A stretch of DNA of 32,634 nucleotides, taken from the NCBI GenBank assembly GCA_027035575.1, contig JALVUQ010000072.1, positions 1-32,634 of the forward strand. The letters are read 5' to 3'. Source of the stretch: Desulfurellales bacterium. Its GTDB lineage: Bacteria; Campylobacterota_A; Desulfurellia; Desulfurellales; Hippeaceae. Made by a program: the position numbers and the translations under genes. Under the pieces are notes generated by a model. The model did not search any database and was not told the origin of the DNA. It saw nothing but the letters and a program-made list of their open reading frames with translations. Below are positions 25,002 through 32,577 of this stretch, piece after piece (position 1 is the stretch's first letter; every line of letters begins with the position of its first letter).

Positions 25002-25821
25002 GGCGTTCTATCCTTTTTTCCGTTGGTGGATGGGTAGAGAATAACGCCATCATACTTTTACCCTTAAACGGATTAACTATAAACAGATTTTCTGTGGCTG
25101 GCGAACCTCTCATCGGTATTTGCTGGGAATATGCTTCCAATTTTTCCAGAGCGTTTGCCAGAAACAGCGGATTACCCGAAAATTCGGCTCCCGCCTTATC
25201 CGCATCGTACTCCCTTGAACGAGAAATAGCCAACTGTATCAACATAGCGGCAATCGGGGCTACAATTGCCATAGCAAGCAAAATAAGAGGGTGTCCGTCA
25301 TCGTCGTCCTGAGACAGTCCGCCGAATATGGCAGCCCATTTGACCATATTCGATAAAAACATTATCGTCCCTGCAATTGTTGATGCAACCGTAGATATTA
25401 AAATATCCCTGTGTTTAACGTGACCCAATTCGTGACCCAAAACACCCATAAGTTCTTCTTTTGAAAGCAGTCTTAACGCACCTTCAGTAACTGCAACAGC
25501 AGCGTGTTTTGGATTTCTGCCTGTTGCAAAAGCATTGGGAGCTTCTTGCGGGATTATGTATAATCTCGGCATAGGAAGATTTGCCCTTTTGGTTAAAAAT
25601 TCAACTATTTCGTATAATTCCGGATATTCTTGTCTTGTTACAGGTTGAGCCCTATACATAGAAAGGGCGATTTTGTCTGAAAAAAAGTAACTTCCGAAGT
25701 TCATAATAAGTGCAAAAAAGAAAGCTATCTCAAGCCCGGTTCTCCCGCCGAGCATATTTCCTATAAGCAAAAACAGTCCGGTTAAAAGCGTAAGAAAAAA
25801 AGCCGTTTTAAGTGTGTTCAT
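24970..25821 (-). CDS. htpX: Membrane zinc metalloprotease HtpX
   Basis: A 283-residue M48 protease. Two N-terminal membrane helices (about residues 5-25 and 33-52) are followed by the cytoplasmic zinc site HELGHVKH and the third-ligand segment [14 protein letters not shown], with further hydrophobic segments between them. HtpX degrades damaged membrane proteins. The ATG at 25821 is selected for its strong ribosome site (GGGGAGGGG); the frame is open 23 codons further but the extension is not protein-like. The 3' end overlaps miaA by 32 nt in convergent orientation. Confidence 0.95.
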   Translation of the reverse strand: MNTLKTAFFLTLLTGLFLLIGNMLGGRTGLEIAFFFALIMNFGSYFFSDKIALSMYRAQPVTRQEYPELYEIVEFLTKRANLPMPRLYIIPQEAPNAFATGRNPKHAAVAVTEGALRLLSKEELMGVLGHELGHVKHRDILISTVASTIAGTIMFLSNMVKWAAIFGGLSQDDDDGHPLILLAMAIVAPIAAMLIQLAISRSREYDADKAGAEFSGNPLFLANALEKLEAYSQQIPMRGSPATENLFIVNPFKGKSMMALFSTHPPTEKRIERLKQMAYKNQA

Positions 25822-25860
25822 AGTAACCCCTCCCCACTTGAAACTTAAATACTCGAATAC

Positions 25861-25890
25861 ATAATATAGTTTGAATCGATGTAAAGTCAA
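25861..25890 (-). promoter_or_regulatory. Candidate sigma-70 promoter of htpX
   Basis: On the minus strand TTGACT (25890-25885) is followed after 18 nt by TATTAT (25866-25861). An overlapping TATATT gives a 16-nt spacing. It lies about 40 nt before the htpX ATG. Confidence 0.55.
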
Positions 25891-25954
25891 GGTAAAGAAT
25901 AATTCAATTTATGTACCGCAGTGTTAAAAACTGCATCATTTCCCACCCTATTTG

Positions 25955-26010
25955 TCAACTATTCACCAATCACTAACCACTATTCATCAATTCCCAGTTC
26001 GCCACTCAAC
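25955..26010 (+). repeat. Degenerate 7-bp tandem repeat, island 1
   Basis: Eight consecutive heptamers fit a loose ATYACYA pattern: TCAACTA, TTCACCA, ATCACTA, ACCACTA, TTCATCA, ATTCCCA, GTTCGCC, ACTCAAC. The region is not coding. Similar arrays lie inside both copies of the 274-bp repeat and at 32350-32412. Confidence 0.6.
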
Positions 26011-26084
26011 CATTTAACCGTTTTTCTTTTCCCAAACACAACAAAATTATATTGCTCATAATGTCATTCACTTTCTTTATTTGC

Positions 26085-26358
26085 TAGCAACACAATTTTA
26101 TTGTGTTATGGTTTTTGAAATATAGCTTTTTCTTTCAATTAAAAACAAAAGGATAAGTAAGGGTTTATTGCTCTTGCACCTCTTCGCTCTTTTATTGAAT
26201 CCAAAATTATCTTTTTGCCTGTGCGTTTCATATTTTACCAACCACTAACCACCAACTTCCAACCGCTAATTACAGCCACTATTTACTGCTCGCCCATTCG
26301 ACAACTTAACCCTTAATCATCTTTCACACTTCGTAGGTGTGAAAAAAAAGGGGGGGGG
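26085..26358. repeat. 274-bp long direct repeat, copy A
   Basis: This copy is identical to 31891-32164 except at three positions, with no gaps. It contains, in order: a hairpin with arms AACACAAT/ATTGTGTT (26089-26107), a non-coding middle, a heptamer array (26234-26310), a hairpin TTTCACAC/GTGTGAAA (26322-26344), and an A8 G9 tract (26342-26358). It lies just downstream of the five-gene minus-strand operon. The whole gap 25822-26419 holds no gene; it consists of the htpX promoter, heptamer island 1, this repeat, and an inverted repeat at 26362-26406. Confidence 0.95.
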
Positions 26359-26361
26359 AAA

Positions 26362-26406
26362 GAGAAGGTAAAGCAAGAAGACAACTCCCATTTGCAGTAC
26401 CTTCTC
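26362..26406 (-). terminator. Possible terminator of the five-gene operon
   Basis: GAGAAGGTA (26362-26370) and TACCTTCTC (26398-26406) form a 9-bp inverted repeat with a 27-nt loop, 14 nt beyond the stop of the TPR gene. On the minus strand it is followed by TTT, nine C and eight T. The loop is long for an intrinsic terminator, so the call is tentative. Confidence 0.35.
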
Positions 26407-26419
26407 ACCCCGTTATTTT

Positions 26420-27088
26420 CTATTTCACATTTTTTAATTTTTCAAAATAGTATATTTTTGCTATTACGTTTTGCGGGTCTAATACGAGAATGTTGCCAAA
26501 TACACTTTTTGCGTATTTTTTTCTACCCTCTGCGTAATAGATAAGCCCGAGCTGATCTAAAAAATTTACATCCGTAGGATAAAGAGCAAGCATTTTATTA
26601 ACAACCTTTTTTGCCTGAGTCAGTTTGTTCTCTTCTCTGAGTGCTATAGATAGTCTCAAATTAGCATAGTAGTTATAGTAATCAACCTTTATAACTTTAT
26701 ACATTAAGCTTTCAACGCTGCTCCATCTTTTTTGAGCCATCAACGGTAAAGCCATTCCGAGTGCAGGTTCTATTGAGGAAGGTATAATGTATTCGGCATT
26801 TTTATAGTATTTTATTGAATTAGCATATTTTTTATCTAAGTAGTACAGCCAACCGAGTCTTAAATTCACCGTGTATCCTTGCGGATATTTTTCATAAACA
26901 GGCATAATAGACCTAATGGCATCTTTACTATCCCCCATTTTTTCATAGTTGTATGACTGGTAGTAAGCTTTAACTACCTGCTTGTTGCTGAGATTAACAC
27001 ACGATGCCTGGAAAGGAAGCAGAGAAAAAATAAGCAGCCACACTAAAGATTTTTTGTGTTCAATTTGCGTTAAAATAGCTTTAGCCAT
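26420..27088 (-). CDS. TPR-repeat protein with N-terminal signal or anchor
   Basis: A 222-residue protein. Residues about 14-29 are hydrophobic after a Lys/His-rich start and end in LPFQASC, resembling a signal peptide. The Gln at -3 makes a lipobox imperfect, so lipoprotein processing is uncertain. The rest is helical TPR, with units around NLRLGWLYYLDKKYANSIKYY, ALPLMAQKRWSSVESLMYKV, NLRLSIALREENKLTQAKK and DQLGLIYYAEGRKKYAKSVF. Such proteins act as scaffolds, here probably periplasmic. It overlaps the UT/M23 gene by 8 nt and is the last gene of the operon bounded by the 274-bp repeats. No enzyme activity is expected. Confidence 0.75.
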   Translation of the reverse strand: MAKAILTQIEHKKSLVWLLIFSLLPFQASCVNLSNKQVVKAYYQSYNYEKMGDSKDAIRSIMPVYEKYPQGYTVNLRLGWLYYLDKKYANSIKYYKNAEYIIPSSIEPALGMALPLMAQKRWSSVESLMYKVIKVDYYNYYANLRLSIALREENKLTQAKKVVNKMLALYPTDVNFLDQLGLIYYAEGRKKYAKSVFGNILVLDPQNVIAKIYYFEKLKNVK

Positions 27089-29162
27089 TTTCGCACCTCC
27101 TCAAAATAATTTTTGTTTTTTTCGATTCTACCGCTAATGTTGAAAATCCTTTTGTTTCATGTAGTTTAACATAGGTTTTAATATCGTAGGAATCTATGAA
27201 GCCCGTGATTTCATCTTCACTTGTAAATTTATACATACCTTTTATGATACAATCCGAAGGTCTGAAGTAGCTTTTCAAAAGCATAATATCTTTTTTAACT
27301 CCCTTAAGTACCAAATGTGTCGGAAGACAGTCTTCCCACTTTATTCCCTGTTTGTAGCCTAAAGGTACCCTTGGAAGAGCAAGAAAAAGAGATTTGAGTT
27401 CTTGGTCTAATTTGCCCTCAATTCTGTTTATGTAGAATGTTCCTTCCCACTTGGTAAAGTATAATCTGCTATTTTCTCCTTTAAAATAGAACTCGCCGTT
27501 ACTGTCCATTTTTACGGATAATTGAATGTTTTTTAATTTAGAGCCGTTTTTCTCAACTTCAAACTCAATCTCTTCGTCCAATAAAAATGACATTTTAAAA
27601 TCCATAATTTTGTCTGTGAATACAGGTGTTAATTTTTCATTTTCTTTTGGAATATCATTGGAGTGATAGTTATTATCCGCATCGATGTATTGAACAAAGC
27701 TAAAAGGAACCGTAGGAGCACCTATGTTGTTTGCCAGTTGCGTATGTACATGCAGATGAGGCTGTGGGGAATATCCTGAATTACCGCATAAAGCCAATAC
27801 TTTGCCTCTTTCCACCCAATCACCCTCTTGTACCTTTACAGAGCCTTTTAACAGGTGGCACATCAGAACATAAAATCCTCTTTCATCATAAATCAGGATG
27901 AGATTTCCCCAGTTATTGTCCTTGTTTATTGTTCCTATAGGGTTGTCATCTATATCATTAACTATTTTAATCACTCTTCCTCTGACAGGTGAAAGAACAG
28001 GCTTCCTAAAACAGTAATAATTATCTGTAATTTTTTCATTTTCGCTGTATGTATCACCGTTTTCATCCGTTATTACGAAATCTACGGCATACATCCAGGC
28101 ACCTTTGTGAGTCCACTTACCGTTTATTCCCTGCCAGACGGACCACTCACCTGAGAAAGGCAGAAACAGTGTCCTGTATGTTCCCTGAAATCTATTATTG
28201 TAAGTTAAATAGTGGTCTAACGTTTTTTCGGGTGTTCCTCTATAGTATTTTGTTATTAATGGGAAATTCAACAATCCCAACACGTATAAAAACATCATAG
28301 AAACAGCATTAAAGGGTAGGGTAAAAACAGGGACACCGTATTGGTACCATATTTTCTCAATTGCGTATAAAAAAACGGAAGATGTTATCACGGCGGTCAT
28401 TGATATTGCATAACTTTTTATGTTAGGTATTAAAAATACCCCACCAAGAGCCATAGCTATCAGTATAAAGTTAAAAGAGTTTATATTGCTAAATGCTTGT
28501 GCAAAAGAGCCGGTAAAAGCGGCAACTGTTAAACTCCCCGCAAGATATCCTGATAAAGCCAGAAAAAACAGTATTCGTGATACGAATAATATGGCTACCA
28601 GTATAACAAAACCGCTTATAATGTTTGGAAGAAAAACAATAGCTCCCAAAGACCTCGTAAATCCGCTAAACCATAAAGGCAGTTGGTTTATCCAGCTAAA
28701 AAGCGGAGTTTGGGGATAAAATCCGTTCACAAACAGGTTGCTGTATTGACTTGATGCCAAATATACTACACAGCTCACAATAACAAAAGGCAAACTCAGT
28801 GCGGGTAGTCTTAAATACTGATACAATATGGTAGCCAAGCCAAATGTAATTAAAAATGTAACGACACCCGATATTGATACAAGGAAGAGGGTTAAAAGGT
28901 TAAACTTAAATAGATAACCTATGGATAAACCCACCAACAACGGATTGTATGTATAAAATCCCGATGAAAGAAATTGCTCTTGCATACCTAAAAATTTTGC
29001 AAAAATATAAGAACTGACAACGCACAGAAGACCTGAGATGCCGACATTCGGATTGATAAATGAGAGAATTAAAAGAAATATACCTACAAAATATTTATCT
29101 ACAAAGAAGATTCCCGCGTAGCTACCTATTATTGATTTTGTAAATTCTTTATAGTTTTTCAT
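27081..29162 (-). CDS. Urea-transporter-like membrane domain fused to M23 metallopeptidase domain
   Basis: A 693-residue fusion. Residues 1-305 are a polytopic membrane domain of the urea transporter (UT) family, seen in GFYTYNPLLVGLSIGYLF near residue 68 and VFTLPFNAVSMMFLYVLG near 280. Residues about 330-480 are an M23/LytM domain with HKG (about 351), an Asp in AVDF (about 360) and HLHVH (about 469-473) as zinc ligands. The core includes RGRVIKIV and GNSGYSPQPHLHVH. The remaining 210 residues are beta-rich and unrecognised. UT channels pass urea or small amides. M23 domains cut peptidoglycan cross-bridges or act as scaffolds. Substrate and activity are unknown. The start overlaps the decarboxylase stop by 4 nt. 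Confidence 0.8.
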   Translation of the reverse strand: MKNYKEFTKSIIGSYAGIFFVDKYFVGIFLLILSFINPNVGISGLLCVVSSYIFAKFLGMQEQFLSSGFYTYNPLLVGLSIGYLFKFNLLTLFLVSISGVVTFLITFGLATILYQYLRLPALSLPFVIVSCVVYLASSQYSNLFVNGFYPQTPLFSWINQLPLWFSGFTRSLGAIVFLPNIISGFVILVAILFVSRILFFLALSGYLAGSLTVAAFTGSFAQAFSNINSFNFILIAMALGGVFLIPNIKSYAISMTAVITSSVFLYAIEKIWYQYGVPVFTLPFNAVSMMFLYVLGLLNFPLITKYYRGTPEKTLDHYLTYNNRFQGTYRTLFLPFSGEWSVWQGINGKWTHKGAWMYAVDFVITDENGDTYSENEKITDNYYCFRKPVLSPVRGRVIKIVNDIDDNPIGTINKDNNWGNLILIYDERGFYVLMCHLLKGSVKVQEGDWVERGKVLALCGNSGYSPQPHLHVHTQLANNIGAPTVPFSFVQYIDADNNYHSNDIPKENEKLTPVFTDKIMDFKMSFLLDEEIEFEVEKNGSKLKNIQLSVKMDSNGEFYFKGENSRLYFTKWEGTFYINRIEGKLDQELKSLFLALPRVPLGYKQGIKWEDCLPTHLVLKGVKKDIMLLKSYFRPSDCIIKGMYKFTSEDEITGFIDSYDIKTYVKLHETKGFSTLAVESKKTKIILRRCENG

Positions 29163-30511
29163 TTATCAAACTTATATCTTTCAGGTAGAATTTCTTGTTC
29201 TATAATATTGTTTATATCTTCTTTTTTCCTGATAAGTTGAGCTTCTCCATCTTCCGATATCATACAGACAGCAGGCCTGTATGTTATAAACTGCATCCAT
29301 TGAGTTACATTGTAAGCACCCACCGGTGAAATTATCAGCTTCATTCCCCTTTCTAACGGCGGCAGATTGACAGATTCATCAATTACATCTATATTCATAC
29401 AAAGCGGACCGTTAATCATGCTGGGTTCTGCCGTACCGCTAACCTCTCTATCCATTTCTATATTGAATTTATACCAAAAAGAGGTGAACAGGCTGTTTAC
29501 ACCGGCATCGATAACATAAGCTCTCGTTCCGTCCGGCAGCCTCTTTATAGCATGCACTGTAGTTATTAAGTAGCCGGTTGTATCCACAATTGCTCTTCCG
29601 GTCTCTAAAATTAGTTTAGGAAAATCGTTTGGTTTTAAACTTTCAAGCAGTGTATCGCATACAGCTTCGGCAAACTCATCTATTGCTGGAACAACAACTT
29701 CAGGTGGAAGATACACGCCCTTTAATCTGTTTTTTGAAGGAAAACCTCCTCCAATATCCAAATACTCTATTTTATAGCTGAATTTATCCTCGATTTTGTA
29801 AGCGAAATCAACCATTTTTTTGACTTCTTGGGCATAGGCACTCGGTTCTAAAATAAAAGTACCTATGTGACAGTGCAGTCCGCTGAGTATTAAATGACCA
29901 CCGTAGCTTATCCTTTTTACGGCGTCCAATGCCTGCCCGCTTTCCAAATTGAATCCGAACCTTGACCATTGAGGGACAATCCCGGTATCCATATTTATTC
30001 TAATGCCGACCTTTATCTTTTTGTTCAGTTTTTTGGCAACATCTTCCAAATCCTGTATTTCTTCAAAGTGGTCTATATTTATCATAGCACCGTCTTCTGC
30101 TGCTTCCTCCAAGCTTTGCATAGATTTAAAAGGACCGTTGTATATTATGTTTCTGCCGTTTATGCCGAGTCTTTTGGCTTTTTTATATTCAAACTCAGAA
30201 ACCACCTCCGCAATAGCACCCTCCTGATGCAAAATGCTGCATATAGCATCAAGGTAATTTGTTTTATAAGACCAGCCGAAGAGTACATTCGGATAGCGAT
30301 TTGAAAATGAGTTATATAATTTTCTGTAACTTTTTCTCAATTCTTTTTCGGAAAAAACAAATAGCGGGCTGCCGTATTGTTCCGCCAATTCTTCAACGGC
30401 AACACCGTCAATATCCCTTCTTATATGTTTAAAAACTCCAGTACCAAATTTATTCATAAATCCTGTTTGTAATTTCTTAATTATGGGTTTTTCATAAATT
30501 TCACTATTCAT
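29159..30511 (-). CDS. PLP-dependent fold-type III decarboxylase (LysA / ornithine decarboxylase superfamily)
   Basis: A 450-residue alanine-racemase-fold decarboxylase. The Schiff-base lysine is K83 in GWSYKTNYL. Other family signatures are GLHCHIG, DIGGGFP, LILETGRAIV, the catalytic Cys segment GPLCMNIDVI and VGAYN near the C-terminus. The family decarboxylates diaminopimelate, carboxynorspermidine, ornithine/arginine or related amino acids; the specificity helix was not assigned. A 30-residue N-terminal extension precedes the barrel. Being wedged between an ATP-grasp ligase and a UT/M23 fusion by 4-nt overlaps on both sides, it is unlikely to be the housekeeping lysA. It may decarboxylate an amino acid or adduct made by the ligase. 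Confidence 0.85.
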   Translation of the reverse strand: MNSEIYEKPIIKKLQTGFMNKFGTGVFKHIRRDIDGVAVEELAEQYGSPLFVFSEKELRKSYRKLYNSFSNRYPNVLFGWSYKTNYLDAICSILHQEGAIAEVVSEFEYKKAKRLGINGRNIIYNGPFKSMQSLEEAAEDGAMINIDHFEEIQDLEDVAKKLNKKIKVGIRINMDTGIVPQWSRFGFNLESGQALDAVKRISYGGHLILSGLHCHIGTFILEPSAYAQEVKKMVDFAYKIEDKFSYKIEYLDIGGGFPSKNRLKGVYLPPEVVVPAIDEFAEAVCDTLLESLKPNDFPKLILETGRAIVDTTGYLITTVHAIKRLPDGTRAYVIDAGVNSLFTSFWYKFNIEMDREVSGTAEPSMINGPLCMNIDVIDESVNLPPLERGMKLIISPVGAYNVTQWMQFITYRPAVCMISEDGEAQLIRKKEDINNIIEQEILPERYKFDK

Positions 30512-31548
30512 AAACTCTCTCCTTTCATTGTGATTTTTTGGAATAAAGATAAATCAGTTACTATATCATATGTGTATCTGACATAAAGTTTACCGGCTTC
30601 ATACTTTTCGGTTTTTTCAAAGTCCATTTCAAATGTTTTTTTAACCATTTTAGCAGGGAGGTTGATGCCCACACCCGTAGCAAAATATATCCAAGCTGGA
30701 AATCTTGGATTTATCTCAATTAGATAAATGTCGTCGCTGTCAACTATACATTCCAGTTCAAATGCTCCTTTCCATTTAGTTTTTTCTGTGAAAGTTTTTG
30801 AAAGCTCAAATAATCCGCCATTTTTAACCGTAACACCTGTCCATATTTTTCCAAGGCTCGTTATCCAGAGCTTTTTTATCGCAACTATGCCTAAATCACC
30901 ACCATCTCCGTCTCCAACGCCAACCACATTCATCTCTTCTCCGCTTACGACCTGTTGAACAATAACCGGATATCCCCATTCCGCCACAATTTTTCTGAAA
31001 AATCCCGCTGCCTCCTGATGAGTGTATGCTCTATATGCTTTATAAAAAGCACCCTTCACCATTATCGGGAGCCCTAACTCCTCAATAGCTTTTGTAAGCT
31101 CGTCATAAGATGTAACCGTTTGGGATTTTGGCGTTTTTATACCAATTTTAGAGCCCATCTCTTTCAATTTTGCTTTGCTTCTCAAAGTGAACTGCTCTTG
31201 GGTAGGTATAAATGTTTTTATGCCCTGTAATTCCAGTTTTTCTTTTGATTTTATAAAAAGTGGCATTTCAGCATCAAGGGTAGGGATTATCATATTTATT
31301 CCCGTTTTATTTTTTATATAAAGCAATCTGCTTATGTATTCTTCTTCAGATGTTGACGGATAGGGTAGAATGAAGGAATTATCAACAAGCCAGTCCATAT
31401 ATATTCCAGGTTCCATTGCATCATAAGCTAATCCGACTATTTCGACATTTAAATCTTGACACTCTTTCAAACTTCTAATTACGCCCATACCCGGTCCGGG
31501 GTTGTCAATAGCATTTATTCCTGTTACGCCAATACATAGCTTTTCCAT
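30508..31548 (-). CDS. ATP-grasp ligase (carbamoyl-phosphate-synthase-like)
   Basis: A 346-residue ATP-grasp protein. The N-terminal pre-ATP-grasp Rossmann part has VTGINAIDNPGPGMGVIRSL. The ATP-binding region includes LPIMVKGAFYKAYRAYT and VIVQQVVSGEEMNVVG. The Mg-binding end is YLIEINPRFPAWIYF. Such enzymes join an acyl phosphate to an amine, making peptide-like or carbamoyl bonds. The ATG at 31548 is preferred to a GTG at 31557 because AAAGGTG is correctly spaced. It follows the PqqD-like gene by 19 nt and overlaps the decarboxylase by 4 nt. The substrate is unknown. Association with a PqqD-like protein hints at a peptide or carrier-bound substrate. Confidence 0.82.
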   Translation of the reverse strand: MEKLCIGVTGINAIDNPGPGMGVIRSLKECQDLNVEIVGLAYDAMEPGIYMDWLVDNSFILPYPSTSEEEYISRLLYIKNKTGINMIIPTLDAEMPLFIKSKEKLELQGIKTFIPTQEQFTLRSKAKLKEMGSKIGIKTPKSQTVTSYDELTKAIEELGLPIMVKGAFYKAYRAYTHQEAAGFFRKIVAEWGYPVIVQQVVSGEEMNVVGVGDGDGGDLGIVAIKKLWITSLGKIWTGVTVKNGGLFELSKTFTEKTKWKGAFELECIVDSDDIYLIEINPRFPAWIYFATGVGINLPAKMVKKTFEMDFEKTEKYEAGKLYVRYTYDIVTDLSLFQKITMKGESL

Positions 31549-31567
31549 TTTTTTCACCTTTACTTAC

Positions 31568-31804
31568 TTATAATAGAGAATGGGTTCTTAATTGTTCCAC
31601 GAAATCCCTGATATCTTTTAAAGCAGCTGAAGTCTCAATGTTAAACCGTTCCGATATAGTTTTTGCTATCTCCTCTTCGCTTTTTCCACTTTTTAACTCA
31701 TTCAATATTAAAACCCCTGTTTTATTCGTTGCATAGCTGCTTCCGGCATAAGGGTCAAAAATAAATCCCTCATCATTTATTGCAAGTTGTTTTAACCTCT
31801 CCAT
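31568..31804 (-). CDS. PqqD-like (RRE-fold) small protein
   Basis: A 78-residue protein that fits the PqqD family: a beta-rich start with FIFDPYAGSSYATNKTGVLI, then helices with LKSGKSEEEIAKTISERFNI and ALKDIRDFVEQL. PqqD-like domains (RiPP recognition elements) hold precursor peptides for modifying enzymes. The ATG at 31804 has a perfect GGAGGTGA ribosome site; the longer start at 31819 lies inside that site and is rejected. It is the first gene of the five-gene operon. No precursor-peptide ORF was found around it, so it may serve a different, non-peptide role. Confidence 0.78.
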   Translation of the reverse strand: MERLKQLAINDEGFIFDPYAGSSYATNKTGVLILNELKSGKSEEEIAKTISERFNIETSAALKDIRDFVEQLRTHSLL

Positions 31805-31843
31805 ACACATCACCTCCAAATTTATTGATATAAGTTTATAATA

Positions 31844-31865
31844 AAATTGTGAAAAAATTGTGAAA
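31844..31865 (-). promoter_or_regulatory. Two perfect 11-bp tandem repeats at the operon promoter
   Basis: AAATTGTGAAA is present twice head to tail (31844-31854 and 31855-31865, plus-strand reading). On the minus strand TTCACA-18 nt-TATAAA overlaps the repeats and would start the PqqD-like operon. TTGACA (31883-31878) lies just upstream as another -35. One-turn spacing suggests an operator. Confidence 0.45.
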
Positions 31866-31890
31866 AATTAAAGATACTGTCAACTTTTGA

Positions 31891-32164
31891 TAGCAACACA
31901 ATTTTATTGTGTTATGGTTTTTGAAATATAGCTTTTTCTTTCAATTAAAAACAAAAGGATAAGTAAGGGTTTATTGCTCTTACACCTCTTCGCTCTTTTA
32001 TTGAATCCAAAATTATCTTTTTGCCTGTGCGTTTCATATTTTACCAACCACTAACCACCAACTTCCAACCGCTAATTACAGCCACTATTTACTGCTCGCC
32101 CATTCGACAATTTAACCCTTAACCATCTTTCACACTTCGTAGGTGTGAAAAAAAAGGGGGGGGG
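31891..32164. repeat. 274-bp long direct repeat, copy B
   Basis: Same orientation and length as 26085-26358; the three differences are G/A, C/T and T/C substitutions. Internal hairpins, heptamer array (32040-32116), TTTCACAC/GTGTGAAA hairpin (32128-32150) and A8 G9 tract (32148-32164) are conserved. The repeat starts 7 nt upstream of the TTGACA of the PqqD-like operon, so it bounds the operon on its promoter side. Confidence 0.95.
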
Positions 32165-32227
32165 TGCGCAATACGCAAAGTTTCTTGTAGAGTAAATACT
32201 GTTTGCTCTATCAAAACTGTTTTATTC

Positions 32228-32444
32228 GTAATGTCATTTAATTTCTTTAAATGCTATCAAAACAATTTTGATACCGACATAACAGATATATTTGATATTT
32301 TTATTTTTCCGAAGAAAGTTGTTTCTGTAAAAACGTTCTTTATTTGTTAGTTACCATCCGCTATTCACCAATCACTAATTACCGGCCACCAATTCCCAAT
32401 TCACCACTCAACCTCTTTTCACACCTACGAAGTGTGAAAAGAGG
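32228..32444. repeat. Diverged relative of the 274-bp repeat (element C)
   Basis: The segment shares three parts with copy A and its left flank. First is AATGTCATT plus a T-rich stretch leading into an 8-bp-stem hairpin (TATCAAAA/TTTTGATA, 32255-32273). Second is a heptamer array (32350-32412). Third is a hairpin with a 13-bp perfect stem (32412-32424 with 32432-32444) whose core is the copy A hairpin in reverse orientation. The gap 31805-32577 contains no convincing gene; it holds the operon promoter, copy B and this element. Confidence 0.55.
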
Positions 32445-32577
32445 CGTTGATGTCAATGGAGTGTTGCTTTTAAAAAATTTTTTCTTGACAACTCCTTTAA
32501 ATATGGCGGTAATGTCAACTTAATTGTGTCACCCCCTCCTTTTTAGTAATTGCCTCTTTTTGAACAGTGTTTCCATT

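Larger units (their letters stand above)
26085..32164. other. Five-gene module enclosed by 274-bp direct repeats
   Basis: The PqqD-like, ATP-grasp, decarboxylase, UT/M23 and TPR genes (31804 to 26420, minus strand) form one overlapping operon. It lies exactly between two direct repeats that are about 99% identical, with a repeat period of 5806 bp. No transposase or integrase is inside. Recombination between the repeats would excise or amplify the module as a unit. A target-site duplication was looked for at the repeat ends and not seen. Confidence 0.6.

Noticed and set aside
25955-26310. CRISPR array
   Set aside because: The repeats are 7 bp, degenerate and without spacers; no cas genes are present.
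26341-26358. The hairpin plus homopolymer tract as a rho-independent terminator
   Set aside because: The hairpin is followed by A8 G9 on the plus strand and by no T run on the minus strand, so the needed U tract is missing.
26085-26358. Insertion sequence
   Set aside because: No transposase, terminal inverted repeats or target-site duplication were found; the copies are direct repeats.
29159-30511. Housekeeping diaminopimelate decarboxylase (lysA)
   Set aside because: It lies in a tight operon with ATP-grasp and UT/M23 genes and no lysine-pathway genes are nearby; the superfamily call is kept but not the symbol.
32467-32530. Small ORF (about 21 codons, TTG start) after a GGAGGGGG on the minus strand
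   Set aside because: The spacing from the ribosome site is too long and the product is very short with no recognisable feature.
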